From the NCBI GenBank assembly GCA_021018995.1, contig CM037596.1, positions 15,575,501-15,639,500 of the forward strand: a stretch of 64,000 bases of DNA. The letters run 5' to 3'. Positions 1 to 11,589 of this stretch are shown in pieces (within the stretch, counting starts at the first letter, position 1; each line of letters begins with the position of its first letter). The DNA comes from Chloranthus sessilifolius (Eukaryota; Streptophyta; Magnoliopsida; Chloranthales; Chloranthaceae). Position numbers and translations under genes: made by a program. A model generated the notes under the pieces. It had not been told where the DNA came from. It searched no databases and was given only the letters and a program-made list of their open reading frames with translations.

Positions 1-726
1 CTTTAACACGACCTAGTTAGTTTTGGAGGTGTGTGCCATGTGGAATCAATATATACTCGTTTGATGGGTGAACCATGATCTCAATGTCAATTATGTGAAA
101 GTAAGGTATATCAAATGAATGTGTATAGAATTAGTTGATGGGTGTCACATAACTGCAAACTATGAGGGTTGGGCACAGACCAAATCACAACATGAACTAT
201 GCACAGAAGTAAGATGAAGTTATACCGTTAGCTCAATAATCAAACTATATTGGTTGGGCACAGACCAAAGCACAATATGAACTGTCAACTGAATAAGAGG
301 AAGCTACACCATTAGATCACGATCAAAGCAACAGAAAAGGAAAAAATATCAAGTAGCCTACTATATACAATGTATATCTTTTATGGATACTAATACTATA
401 TATCTCTATATTTTTTAAATATAGATCGAAATTGATCGATGACCACCAAATTTGGTGGTGAGTTACCGGTGGTATTTCTAGGCGACCCCCAAATTTGGTG
501 ATGAGTTACTGGTATTGGGCAATACCTATATTTTTAATGCTTATGACACAATCCATAATGCTTACACAAGGGCACGAAATAGGCTATTAGCAACTATATC
601 GATATTTGTTATATAAGGAGAACATGGACCACAAAAAACCATAAAATTGGACTACCTTGATAAATTGAAACCATAAGGGTATGATTGTCATACATGCTTA
701 CCAAATTATTAAAGGCTGACAAACTT
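1..726. other. Unassigned AT-rich flank
   Basis: No gene is visible. Two diverged copies of a unit that starts with GTTGGGCACAGACC lie about 85 bases apart, near 168 and 253. A palindromic box CACCAAATTTGGTG near 446-459 is partly repeated near 488-498, and each is followed by a GAGTTAC motif. The stretch is probably repeat-derived intergenic DNA. It ends where the copia LTR begins. Confidence 0.4.
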
Positions 727-922
727 TGGTATTTTTTTATATTGCTTCATCTTGTTCTTTACAGAGATGGAAATACATATATATAGAAGATAATTGAAAC
801 CTATTCTTGGATATACAAATGTTACGGCTAGAATAATGGATGACCCTTGAAACAGGGGAATTACATTCAAGACTCATCCTTATAATCTCTCTAACTGATC
901 TTAATGACAACTCACGCCAACA
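727..922 (-). repeat. 3' LTR of a Ty1/copia element
   Basis: Read on the minus strand, the segment starts TGTTGGCGTGAG directly after a polypurine tract and ends ATACCA, giving TG...CA ends and a length of about 196 bases. This is short but normal for a copia LTR. It follows the end of a copia polyprotein in the expected order: RNase H, polypurine tract, LTR. The outer edge at 727 is chosen from the terminal CA only, because no second LTR is present for comparison. Confidence 0.6.
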
Positions 923-934
923 CTCCCCCTCAAG
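923..934 (-). promoter_or_regulatory. Copia polypurine tract
   Basis: On the minus strand this reads CTTGAGGGGGAG immediately before the LTR's TG. A purine run at this place primes plus-strand DNA synthesis in LTR retrotransposons. Its position fixes the LTR start at 922. Confidence 0.6.
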
Positions 935-1537
935 TTGGTGCATACAGATCTCTCATGCCCAACTTGTCAAGTGAGTAGAAGTTCTTGCTACACACTGCCT
1001 TGTAAGTATGTCCGCTAACTAGTCTTCAGACTTCATGAAAGGAAAACGAATTATCTTGGCTTCAAGGTTTTGTTTGATGAAATGTCGATCTACCTCCACA
1101 TGTTTTGTGCGATCATGCTAGACAGGATTGTGAGAAATAGCAATAGCTGCCTTATTGTCAGAGAACAAATCCATCTCGGAGCTAGGAGCACAATCGATTT
1201 CCGTCAATAGTCCCCTCGGTCAGAGAAGCTCACAAAGACCCTTAGCCATTCCATAGAACTCATTGATAATGCCACTACCTTTTATTTCTTACTTCTCCAT
1301 CTAACTAGATTCCCGCCCACAAACATGAAGTAACCTGAAGTGAACTTTCTGTCCAAGATATTCCCTACCCAATCTGCATCAGTATAGCCTTCAACTCTTA
1401 GATGATTATTCTTTGAAAACATAAGTCATTTTCCAAGAGATGACTTTAAGTATCAAAGAATCCTAACACGACATCCATGTGATCTTCACTAGGACAATGC
1501 ATGAATTGACTTACTATGCTCACAGCGTAAGCAATAA
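935..1537 (-). pseudogene. Ty1/copia reverse transcriptase end and RNase H, decayed
   Basis: Conceptual minus-strand translation shows the usual copia C-terminus in order: an IAYAVSIVSQFMH stretch (end of RT), GYTDADWVG with the RNase H aspartates, TSGYFMFVGG, a KK-VVALS stretch, then SDNKAAIAISHNPV, RTKHVEVDRHFI and an LADI-T motif. Several stop codons and at least one frame change interrupt it, for example in the -HDRTKHVEV and KSED-LADI stretches. It cannot encode a working enzyme. The remnant stops at about 1537, where the Athila LTR begins. The rest of the copia element is not in the window. Confidence 0.8.
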
Positions 1538-2595
1538 ATTGTTGTGATTTTAATCTTATTTTAAACTCGCAAGCGCACGAATCGATTGTAGCAATAGATC
1601 AATGGAGTACGAGATCGTCCCACGACGATTGGTTAGAAAATAAATGGAAAGGAAATAGTAAGTAATCTAAAGAAAAACTACAGATCTATCGCAATATTAC
1701 TCTAGTTTCCCGATTTTGAAGTGTGTGAAAGAAAGAAATAAATAACAATGTACTGAAATTTAATACAAGATATAAAGCGAGGGTTGGGATGCTAAATCCT
1801 CCCATCCATGGTCTAATATTTACCATCATAGATCTAACTAGTTGGAATTCAAGAGATGCAAGACACAAGATTGTGGTTTTTCCAAAACCACAAAAGAAGT
1901 CGGCAAAACATTCACCGTAAAAAAAATTTAGCTCTAATGACGATAAATAAATATTACAGCAGAAATGAACAAAACATTTACCGTAAAAGAAATTTAATTC
2001 TAATGACGATAAATAAATGTTACAAACCAAATGAATAAAATATGTACCGTAAAAGAGGTTTCTAATGACAATGAATAAATGCCGCAAATATAAGCAATAA
2101 AGAACCCGATATAAATTTTAAATCACAGATCCGCATTCATCGGAAAAGTATGACTAAATCTCATACCTTAGAAATGGTGTTCGGCATTTACATAGATCGG
2201 CAAGAAAAAATAAGCAATAAAATCAAAATACACCAAACATTGAATTCCAACCACAGATCTATAATAAATAAATAAAACTTAGGATGAGATTTATTAGATC
2301 CCAATTCTCAAAAAAATTTAGCTACACATGCTAGAAATGAACAACATAATTGTAAAATAAATTAAAATAAATATTAAAATACCGTAAAAGATGTTCCACA
2401 GAAATCTACAAAAGCTTTAATCCAATTGGTACAATCCATTTTTGAGTATAGAAATTAAACTAATCTAGGTTCTAGAACTAGGAAATGGAAGAACAGTTCT
2501 TGAAAAATAAAAGGGCAAGCTGGAAGAAAGCTAGAAAAATTCCTAGAAAATAAAAGCCAAGATAAAGTCCCCCCAAAACCCTAGACATTGCTTTG

Positions 2596-2604
2596 TTTTT
2601 ATAG
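2596..2604 (-). promoter_or_regulatory. TATA-like box in the Athila LTR
   Basis: The minus strand reads CTATAAAAA about 475 bases into the LTR, a plausible core promoter for the element. Only the motif and its place in the LTR support this. Confidence 0.35.
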
Positions 2605-2633
2605 GGCACGGGCTGAAAGGTTGCCATTTAAGG

Positions 2634-2822
2634 GTCAATCAATTGAATTGCATAATTCAATCGATTGAATTCAAATTCTGAGTTTTGGTGGCTTCATTTG
2701 AATTCAAAAATCAATCGATTGATTTTCATATTTCAATCGATTGAGTTTAAATTCAAATCTTGAGCGGCAAACAGTTGTCAAAGAGTCAATCGATTGAAAT
2801 ATGGATCTCAATCGATTGATTT
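2634..2822. repeat. Cluster of TCAATCGATTGA palindromes
   Basis: About six copies of the palindrome TCAATCGATTGA, or one-base variants, lie within 190 bases inside the Athila LTR. They occur partly as close pairs separated by AT-rich spacers such as ATTTTCATATT. The spacing is irregular, unlike the strict arrays in the MULE. Confidence 0.75.
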
Positions 2823-3079
2823 TAGCATGTGACAAATTTAGTTCTCTTTATCTTTGACTGAATCAATCATTTCTTTCATGATTTTCGGTGCTTTCGTTGG
2901 CTTCATGATTCAATGCTCCCATGTAGCCTTTAATTATGCACAATTATGCTCTTGTAAGATCCAACGATCACGAACACCTGCAGCCACTAAAACTACACAA
3001 TAGTCGTTAGATAGCCTTCATCGGATAGCTAAATGTAGGTTTTACGGTTTGAAATATGATCATATTTTATACCTCATCA

Positions 3080-3092
3080 CACCCCCAAACCT
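3080..3092 (-). promoter_or_regulatory. Athila polypurine tract
   Basis: The minus strand reads AGGTTTGGGGGTG directly before the LTR's TG at 3079. Two identical 13-base copies occur upstream, at 4922-4934 and 4972-4984. Duplicated tracts in the 3' region of large gypsy elements would allow extra initiation of plus-strand synthesis. Confidence 0.6.
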
Positions 3093-5433
3093 ACACTTTG
3101 CTAGTCCTCGAGCAACAAAGAAGATAAACAAAATTAAAAAATAGACTAACAATCTAAGAAAAGTACAGAGTGCCACTTTCATAGGGATCACGATTGCATT
3201 TAACACATACAACAAGCCTTTAAACCACTAGGTGATCTCGAGTTGAGGAGTTTTGTCTTCTGAGGGTTTTCAGTGAAGTTACCCACAAACTTCAACACAT
3301 TTTTGAAATCATCGATAAAATTGAGTTTTCAAAATATGATTTTCATATATATATTTAGTTTCAAAGCACAAAACCACTAATCAATTCAACATGTGAATTC
3401 TCAATTTCAAATATCAATCTCATACCAATCATATTAGTATCCATTTAAATTAGTCTAATGCTCCAATTTTAGATAACTCATTCATCCATGCCTAAAAGTA
3501 AAGTGTACGTACACTAATGCTAATATCCATTTATCTCGGAATCAGTTCAAACAATAAACCATCGGATCTCATGTCTTGACTCAATCCTCACAATAGATAT
3601 ACTCTCAAAAATAGAAACACTCTGATGATAGCTAAATTTTTACACATACGTGAGAGATCAATACAAAGCAAATAAAATGTCTCACATGATAGAAGAAACA
3701 CGATGTAATCAATGAATAAAGGAGAATCTCATAAAAAGATACTTGTATATCATTTGTATGTCATACCAAGTGTCATAGGTATTGTATATTAACTCTCTAC
3801 AAGACATTACTAATACAAGATCGGATCATGAAGGTCTTTTGTAGGGTTGTAATAGGGCTCAGGTAAGGGTAAGAAAGAAAGGGAATTTGAGATTCAAAGT
3901 TTCTGAGAAATTGAAAAATAAACTAACTTCTGATTTTTTTATTTCTTTTCTTTTCCTTTCTAATCTCACGCTATTTTTCTTAATATTTTTTTCTCCATTT
4001 CTCAACTTTCTTTTCTTTTCTCACTCTGTTTTCTTCTTTTGAATTTCATTTTCTTAAAGCACCTCATATTTTTCATTATTTTTCAAATTTTTCTTTTTCT
4101 CCGTTAGTTTTTTTCATTTTCCTGTCATACATTCTTAGTAAATACTACAACTCGATATCTCTCCACTTACTCTCTTTTCATTCATTTTCGTCCATTGTTC
4201 CTAATTTCTCCTAAGTAAGAAGGGTAAGTCTAAATTTTTAAAAATTGTGAAGGGGTAAAGGTTAATGTGGCTTATCAAAAAATGTATAAAGGCAAAAAAA
4301 TATTTAATAGGCTCAAAGGGGTACTAGAAGTATAAATTTATATGTGGTGGGGCATTTTAAGCACAAACGAGCCAAAGATGGCTTTCAATCATATCCTCAA
4401 AAAATGATAATTCTGCCTATTTGTCTTGAGCAAATATATAATACGTTTTAGCACAATGATACGAATTTAATGTCATGCAAAGTCACAAGTGAAAGCAAAG
4501 TGTATAAGAATATGCAAACGTAATTCGTATTCAAAGATAACTTCGAGTTTATGTAAGCACCCATCAAGGACGGGAAATTAGCTCTAAAGCTCACCGGGTT
4601 TAGTCTCCATTAAGAACCTAAGATTCAAAGTTCAATATAGTTCCTCGATTTCTAGATCTTAAGCATGGTGTACGTGCACAAAGGTGTCTCTAGGCATGAG
4701 TTTCAGAACCATCATCAAATTATTACATTAAATTTCATCATCCTAGATACAAGTAATCAAAATATGATAATTTTATTCTCAAAATCAAATTTACATGCAT
4801 CATTGACTAAAGTTTTAAAATTATCGCAAACTAACAAGTGTGATGGTTCCAATTTTTTTTTTTTTTTTTTTGAAAGATAACTGCTCCAAATTGAAAAGAA
4901 ATGACCTAATGTACGAACTCTCACCCCCAAACCTATTAGGTGCAATGTCCTTATTGTACAAAATTAGAGAGCACCCCCAAACCTGGATTATACTAACATA
5001 GTCCAACAGAAAAGAATACGTGAAGGTAATCATATCATATAAATGATCAAATATAAGTCATCCAATTTTAGTGATTGTAAGAGAGCAGATTATAGAAATA
5101 ATTGCATACAATAATTAACTAACTAAAATTTTATTAAGCAATGTGTTTTGCATACACTTATGAAAGGGAAATCCTAAACTCTAAAACAAACTTGACCCAA
5201 AACAGAAATTAAACTCAAGCTTAAAACAGAAATAAAGAAGAAATATCTAAAACAACCTAAAAACTCTTAAATTAGTCATTTTTTTTAATTTTTTTTTAAT
5301 TGTTTTTTAGAAACTTGGGTTGCCTCCCAAGAAGCGCTAAATTTACTGTCGTCAGCCTGACATTCCAAATTTTCACCTCATCCTGACTGATAAGGATCAC
5401 TCAACTGAACTTCATCAGATCCCAAAATATTAT
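3093..5433 (-). other. 3' region of the Athila-like element
   Basis: This stretch lies between the polyprotein stop and the 3' LTR, the usual long non-coding or env-remnant zone of Athila elements. On plus it contains the phrase GGGTTGCCTCCCAAGAAGC (near 5318-5336), which recurs in plant elements of this clade. The last residues of the polyprotein (an LGSDEVQLSDPYQSG-like string, then a stop) are encoded at about 5433-5380. A T18 run lies at 4854-4871. No env-like protein is recognisable. Confidence 0.55.
4922..4984 (-). repeat. Two extra polypurine-tract copies
   Basis: The 13-base sequence that forms the element's polypurine tract occurs twice more, at 4922-4934 and 4972-4984, in the same orientation. 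They are about 1.8 kb upstream of the LTR and 50 bases apart. All three match base for base. Confidence 0.6.
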
Positions 5434-6921
5434 TGTGACAACCCGAATTTCGGCACCCCGAAACCCGTGCCATCAGCACAATCATCTTGACCGTGCCCCT
5501 TAGCTAAGCACGGAACATTGGCATATCAAGCAAAATGAAATAGTAAATGAAACTGCGGAATTTAAATCTATATAAAAGCATTTCTCAAAAGACAGTTCTA
5601 CCCTCATGCCTCAGCATGAATGGAGAACCGATCCGAACCATCGATGATAGCAAATCATCACGGATGGTTCGCCCCAAAAATCACAATCTCAATTTATACA
5701 TGTACATTGTTTAGGCCAAAACCAGGCTTGACATACCAAGCCGTACAAATCTCTATCCCAAAAGCCCTCAAAGCGGCACAACGGAGTCCTCTAGAAGAAG
5801 TCCTCAGGAGGTGGCTCCAACTCTTCACCGGCCGCAAGGTCTGACTCACCGGGGTCAGCGTCTCCTGAAGCCTCGGCAGCTACTAGTAGTGGACCTGCGA
5901 CGTATAGTTTATAGGGTGAGCTACATCCTAGCTCAATAGGAAATAAAACACAGTTGAACATGTAAATTATTACTCACATATATTCTATGATATGCCATGC
6001 ATGATGTGTCTATGCAGTTACTGATGAAAACAGTTAAAAAGCATTTCATTTTACTGGTAGTTTACTTATGTCTTTATTTATTCATGAATGATGCTGAAAA
6101 GGCCTAAAGCAAAACTTAAACTTTCAACTTAAGTAATCCCCGAGCAATATAGCATCGAGCCCCGATGAGATACCCATCATCGTCATCTATATAGACAGTT
6201 TTAAACGTATTCCCTGGGAATATAAATAGTACCCAAGCCTCTTTCCCCTGGGGATTGGTGGCAGGGTTTCACTTGTCTCAATCAACACCCATGGGGTGTG
6301 CTTACTGTGTACGGATAAGTCTTCGCACTGGCCTACGGTTTCGCCGCCGTATCGGTCACGGATATCCTGTCGTGTCAGTCGTGGATATCCCGCCACGTCG
6401 GTGGGGTACCCTATCAAACCTCAAATAATAAAAGTATCAGGTGCTTTACATATAGTTATTCACCGTGTAATTGTGCTATCTTGTATCAGTTAGGCCCTAT
6501 CAAGTATGATTCAATCTTGGATACATCCCTGGGATGTATCCATTCACTTGCATCACACTTGATGCTCTTATCTCTTTACTTCCTCATCCCCTGGGGATGG
6601 CTCATTATAATTACTCTTATTGATGTCACGCACACACACTTTTCATAAACTCTTAAGTAATAAAAATATTTTGAATTGAATTCTATATCACTACATACAT
6701 GCTCTTGCAAAATAAAGTATATGTTCAAGGTGTTCCCTACCTCAAGTCTTCGTTTGATCAACGCATCAAGGTCCCATGTGGCTCCTTGTGCACTTGCTCA
6801 CACGTACCACCTATGGTACCACATAACATGTGAAACACATCACTATGGATGCAATAAAGGAGGTCCAAGACCCCCCAAGAATCTCAAAGTCAAACTCAAA
6901 AGTCAACATAAACTGGCCCAG

Positions 6922-7357
6922 TCGATTAATCGATTTCCAAAATCGATTAATCGAAAGTCAATATCGATTAATCGATTCTCAAATTGATTAATCGAGATTC
7001 CCATTCGATTAATCGAAACCCAATTCGATTAATCGAATTTCTCTGCTCCATCAAGTCGATTCTCAATTCGAGTAATCGAGTTTCCAAAATTGATTAATCG
7101 ATCCCAAATCGATTAATCAAATTTACAAATCGATTAATCGAATTTTCATTTCGATTAGTCGATTTCATCAAACTCATTTCTTTTCTTCACTGGAGTCCAC
7201 TGTAGGCTCCCAGTCGATTAATCGATTCTCAAATCGATTAATCAAGATCCAAGGTCGATTAATCAAAACTCAATTCGATTAATCGAAATCTTGGTCCTCT
7301 GACTTTTCAACTTCCTGGCCAATTTCGATTAATCGAAACCCAATTTCGATTAATCGA
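6922..7357. repeat. Array of TCGATTAATCGA palindromes, period 20-21
   Basis: Roughly 16 copies of the 12-base palindrome TCGATTAATCGA, some with one change, are separated by 8-9 base spacers. The first starts are 6922, 6943, 6964, 6984, 7005 and 7025. Two spacer-like interruptions (near 7040-7060 and 7165-7210) break the array into blocks. It lies inside the solo LTR. Confidence 0.85.
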
Positions 7358-7644
7358 AATTGCCAGATTTTTCCCCCCTTTGGCTGTTCTTCCACATATT
7401 TTTCCTTACTTCTTCCTCCATTTTTCTAAGCTTTCTACACTACATTTTACACCATTCTAACTACGATTAACCTCTTATATCTTATGCATTTAATTCACAA
7501 GAAATTTACCTCAATCAAATCTCAATTTGATTATATCTTGTGGTTGGAAAAAGCTAGGGTTCCAGCTTTGGCTCTAACGGATCCAAACCGTGTCGAATCC
7601 GGCTTTTATCGCTTGAATCCCCCTTCCAATCTTTCTCTCCTTAC

Positions 7645-7672
7645 TTCTCTCTCTCTCTCTCTCTCTCTCTCT
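7645..7672. repeat. (CT)n microsatellite
   Basis: An uninterrupted run of about 14 CT units inside the solo LTR. Confidence 0.9.
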
Positions 7673-7946
7673 TCTTTACTCTCCTTCAACAACCAAAATA
7701 TAGATTTTAGGATTATTAAACCCTTTTATCTATCCCCTTCCTTGTGTGTTGAGCACATACACTGCTGTAGGTGTATGCGACTTCACATTCACATCACACA
7801 CCACACAATCTCACAACCCATCACATCTCATCCGTTCATCACACTCTATGTTAACCATTTAACTCCTAATTGTTCAAACATGTGACCAATCGGGCATGGA
7901 TCCCGAGGTCACTGTTTAACGTGATTTTTCGGGATATCATAATTAT

Positions 7947-9289
7947 TTTCCAAAAATGACTTCAAACGTTGTCCATTCACTCAAAATTTATTCCCATTGT
8001 GCAGATTGATGATTTCAACAACTCCATTTGAAAATACTTGGTGAACCAGGAAAGGACTTGTCCACCGAGATTTTAGCTTTCCAGGGAAAAGGTGCAGTTT
8101 GGAGCTATACAGGAGGACTTTTTGACCTGGCGTGAAAGACTTCCTCAAAATTTTAAGGTCATGATCCCTTTTCAACTGATTTTTATACAATTTTGCACAA
8201 TCGTATGCGTCAGCCCTTAACTCTTCAAGTTCATCTAGCTGCAACTTCCTGTGGTCAACAGCTTTTGGTAGGTCAAAATTTAACTTTTTAATAGCCCAAT
8301 AGGCCCGATGTTCAAGTTCGACTAGGAGATGACAGGCCTTTTCGTAAACCATCCGATATGAGGACATTCCAATTAGAGTTTTGAATATTGTACGATAGTC
8401 CCACAGTGCGTCATTCAGCTTTATCGACCAATCTTTTCTGTTTGGGTTAATAGTTTTCTCCAGTATCCTTTTTAGCTCCCGATTGGATACGTCCACCTGA
8501 CCACTGGTTTGGGGATGATATGGGGTGGCCACTTTGTGTGTGATACTGCATTTTTTCATGAGCTGCTCGAACACTTTATTACAAAAGTGTTTTCCTCTAT
8601 CGCTAATGATAGCGCGTGGAACATCGAATCTTGAAAATACTTGTGGCCACCGTACAGCTTGCAAGCCATGGCCTCAACCCATTTTGAAACATAGTTCACT
8701 GCAATGAGAATATACATATTCCCAAAAGAATTTGAAAATGAGCCCATGAAGTCTATCCCCCAAACATCAAACAATTCGACTTCGAGAATAGGGTTTAAGG
8801 GCATCATGTTTCATTTGGAAATTTTTCCCAACATTTGGCAGTTGTTGCATGAAGTGCAATGCTGGTGGCAGTCTTTAAAGATCGTTGGATAATAATACCC
8901 ACTCTAAAGAATTTTTGTTGCAATCTTCCTGAAGCTGAAATGTCCTCCACAAGACAGTTCATGACAAAATGAAATTATATCCGACTGTTTGGATTCTGGA
9001 ATGCATCTCCTTTTGATTTGGTCAGGAAAATATTTAAACAAATACGGGTCCTCAAAAAAATAATGTTTCACCCGTGCTAGGAAAACAGATTTCTCATTCT
9101 TGTTCCAATGTTGTGGCACTTGATCAGTCACCAAATAGTTGACCAAATCTGCATTCCACGGTGCGCGATCAATGGCAAACAACTGCTCATCAGGAAAGTT
9201 TTTCAAAATCTGAACCAGATCATCAAATTTGTCAACGATAATTCGTGAGAGGTGGTCAGCCGCCACATCCTTAGATCCCTTTTTGTCCT
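7947..9289 (-). pseudogene. Athila integrase, decayed
   Basis: On the minus strand, ADHLSRI and a PWNADLVNYLVTDQ-like linker (about 9266-9100) come first. An HHCC zinc-finger zone follows (CHELSCGGHFS; then CTSCNNCQ near 8860). The DDE core has DVWGIDFMG with the first aspartate (about 8775), [12 protein letters not shown] with the second (about 8620) and [10 protein letters not shown] with the glutamate (about 8465). The C-terminal part, with [13 protein letters not shown], runs to about 8050, and a GNKF-VNGQRLK tail reaches the solo LTR with a stop in it. At least two frameshifts, near 8660-8560 and 8810-8900, break the frame. The enzyme would have joined element cDNA into host DNA. Confidence 0.85.
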
Positions 9290-10600
9290 AGATTTCCAAG
9301 TCAAATTATTGGAACAGTAAAATTCACCTGATTAATATGGCTTTTGCATCTTTCTTCACAAAGAGGTAGCGAAGAGCCACATGATCTGTAAACACAACTA
9401 CCTTTGACCCCAAAAGGTAGTATTGAAATTTTTCCAGTGCAAAGACCATTGACAGGAGTTCATTTTCTGTGGTGGAGTAATTAAGTTGTGCATCATTCAA
9501 AGTACGACTAGTATGATAAATGACGCGCGACATTTTCTCCACCCTTTGTCCTAAAACAGCTCATATCGCGTAATCAGATGCATCGTACATGATTTTAAAT
9601 GGAATGGTCCAATCTAGAGATTGGATTATTGGAGCTTGGACGAGCTCAGCTTTGATTATCTCAAAAGCTTTCAAACATTTCTCATCGAAAAAGAATGGAA
9701 CGTCTTTGCCAAGTAGGTTACACAGGGGCTTCACAATCTTACTAAAGTCCTTGATAAATTGTCTGTAAAAATTGGCGTGCCCCGGAAAAGATCTTATCTC
9801 TTTGACAGTTCTTGGCGGTGGAAGACTTGCAATCAAATCCACTTTTGATTTGTCCACCTCGATGCTTTTGGATGATATGATGCGTCCAAAAACTATGCCA
9901 CTCTGTACCATAAAGTGGCATTTTTCCCAGTTCAAAACTAGATTCTTTTCCTGACATCTTGCAATAACCAGAGATAGATGATATAGACAACCACTAAAAC
10001 TATCTCCAAAAATTAAGAAGTCATCCATGAATACCTCTAAAAATATTTCCACCATATCAGAGAATATGCTCAATATACATCTTTGGAATATAGTTGGAGC
10101 ATTGCAGAGGCCGAAAGGCATCTTGCGGTAGGAGAAAGTTCCAAAGGGACAAGTGAATGCCATCTTTTCTTAGTCTTCAGGCGCAATGACTATTTGATTG
10201 TATCTGAAATAGCCATCCAGGAAATAGTAATATTCATGCCCGACTAATCTTTCGAGCATTTGATCAATAAAGGGGAGAGGAAAATGATCTTTCCTTATCA
10301 TTCCATTCAATTTTCTATAGTCAATGCACACCCTCCAACCAATTTACACTTTTGTTGGCACTAACTCATTTTCTTCATTCTTCATCACCGTGACTCCAGA
10401 CTTTTTGGGGACCGCTTGCGTACGACTAACCCATTTGCTATCAGAGAAGAGGTATATGATTCTGGCATCTACCAACTTAATAACCTCATTTCTGATCACA
10501 TCTTGCATAATTGGGTTCAATCTGCAATATGGTTCTCTAGACGGTTTCACATCTTCTTCTAGATGAATACGGTGCATGCACACCGTTGGGCTGATACCTT
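9290..10600 (-). pseudogene. Athila reverse transcriptase and RNase H, decayed
   Basis: On the minus strand the RT starts with VKPSREPYCRLNP (about 10550) and continues WVSRTQAVPKKSG. After a frame break near 10340-10170 come TCPFGTFSYRKMPFGLCNAP (about 10150) and the catalytic box FMDDFLIFG (about 10030). The connection has PGHANFYRQFIKDFSKI. RNase H follows: IMYDASDYAI (about 9580), LNYSTTENELLSMVFALEKF and VVVFTDHVALRYL (about 9390). The central RT block of about 200 residues is still open, but the domain as a whole is interrupted. Confidence 0.85.
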
Positions 10601-10640
10601 TTATGTCCTTTATAGACTACCCAATTGCACTTTTGTGATC

Positions 10641-10901
10641 TTAGAGCACTGCAATCAGCCGCCCCTCGTGGTTCTCATTCAATTTGGATGAAATTATTAC
10701 CGGATAAGTTTCGCCTTCTCCCAGGTAGGCATATTTCAGATCTACAGGAAGAGGTTTCAACTCCAACTTCGATTTCTCTTCTTCTTTTGGCATTTCTTTC
10801 CTTACTTCTTCTTTGGCTGCAACTTTCAATTGCCATCCATCTTCTCCCAAGAGTGGTGTGGAGTTCAACATATCATTCACTTCCTGGATCAAATGATCCA
10901 C
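10641..10901 (-). pseudogene. Athila linker between protease and RT
   Basis: An open minus-strand stretch has a lysine/glutamate-rich segment followed by LKPLPVDLKYAYLGEGETYP. The last part matches the conserved Athila-type sequence that precedes RT (LKPLP..L.YA.LG). It lies in order between the protease (to 10936) and RT (from about 10600). Confidence 0.65.
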
Positions 10902-10935
10902 ATCAAAGTCCTCATTGAAATGGACTAATATTTCA

Positions 10936-11563
10936 TCAAATGATCAAATGATCCATATCAATTGCCTCTAGAGGGTCCTTATATTCATAAGTAAAAAATA
11001 TATTTTCCACAACATTATCAATCATGCAGACTTGTGCATGTTCTTCATCCTCAGCTGGGTGTTTTACAATGTGGAAAATGTTCAACTCCACAGTCATATT
11101 GCCAAATGATAACTTCATTATCCCGTTCCGACAATTGATTAATGCATTCAATGTTACTAGGAATTGTCTTCCTAGGATCACCGGAACATTATTCTTCAGA
11201 TTGGGGACAGGTTCGGTGTCGAAGATAGTGAAATCAACTGAAAAGTAGAAAGAGTCCACCTTGATGAGGACATCTTCCACTATTCTCCTGGGTATTTTAA
11301 TTGACCTATCAGCTAGCTGAAGTCGTTGTAGGTTGTAGTTCACCCAACTCAAGATCCTTGTAGACAGAGTATGGCAATAGGTTGACACTTGCCCCAAGAT
11401 CCAGCAATGCTTGATCAATACTATTGTCGCCAATGACGATTGAAATAGTCGAACAGCCAGGGTCCTTATACTTAATTGGGAGTCTAGCTTGAAGTACTGA
11501 ACTAACCTGCTCAGCTAGAAAAGCTTTCTTCGGGACGTTAGTCTTCCTTTTGATTGTGACCAA
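10936..11563 (-). pseudogene. Athila retropepsin-like protease, decayed
   Basis: On the minus strand, ALLDLGASVNLLPYSVYKDL (about 11400-11340) carries the active-site triad in the clade's usual D-x-G form (DLGAS). After a one-base frame change near 11320, RSIKIPRRIVEDVLIKVDSF and VPVILGRQFLVTLNALI complete the retropepsin fold. The frame change and a preceding stop disrupt the gene. Confidence 0.8.
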
Positions 11564-11589
11564 GTCCTTTAAGAATTTTACATAAGCCG

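Larger units (their letters stand above)
1540..3079 (-). repeat. 3' LTR of the Athila-like element
   Basis: On the minus strand it begins TGATGAGGTATAAAATATG right after the polypurine tract and ends AAAATCACAACA. The length is about 1.54 kb, typical for Athila-type LTRs. It holds a TATA-like box (2596-2604) and a cluster of TCAATCGATTGA palindromes (2634-2822). Minus-strand reading frames inside it, such as 1686-2087, show no recognisable protein. There is no partner LTR, so the exact ends are inferred from TG/CA and the polypurine tract. Confidence 0.65.
5434..7941 (-). mobile_element. Solo gypsy LTR (2.5 kb) with 5-bp target duplication ATTAT
   Basis: On the minus strand it begins TATGATATCCCGAAAAATCA and ends AAATTCGGGTTGTCACA. 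The end resembles that of solo LTR A (TTCGGGCTGTCACA). Both also share GCCCGAYTGGTCACAT near their starts, so they are related gypsy LTRs. ATTAT flanks it on both sides (5429-5433, 7942-7946). The first dinucleotide is TA where TG is expected, probably a G-to-A change. No internal region or second LTR adjoins it, so it is a recombined solo LTR. It sits inside the Athila polyprotein a few tens of codons before its stop. A palindrome array (6922-7357) and a CT run lie inside. Reading frames such as 5620-5844 and 7484-7885 show no known domain. Confidence 0.8.

Noticed and set aside
1686..2087. 133-codon minus frame in the Athila LTR
   Set aside because: Repeated FYGKCF/FYGECF words come from a tandem AT-rich repeat; there is no domain, and the position inside an LTR argues against a gene.
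7484..7885. 133-codon plus frame in the solo LTR
   Set aside because: Includes translation of a CT microsatellite; antisense to the LTR; no domain.
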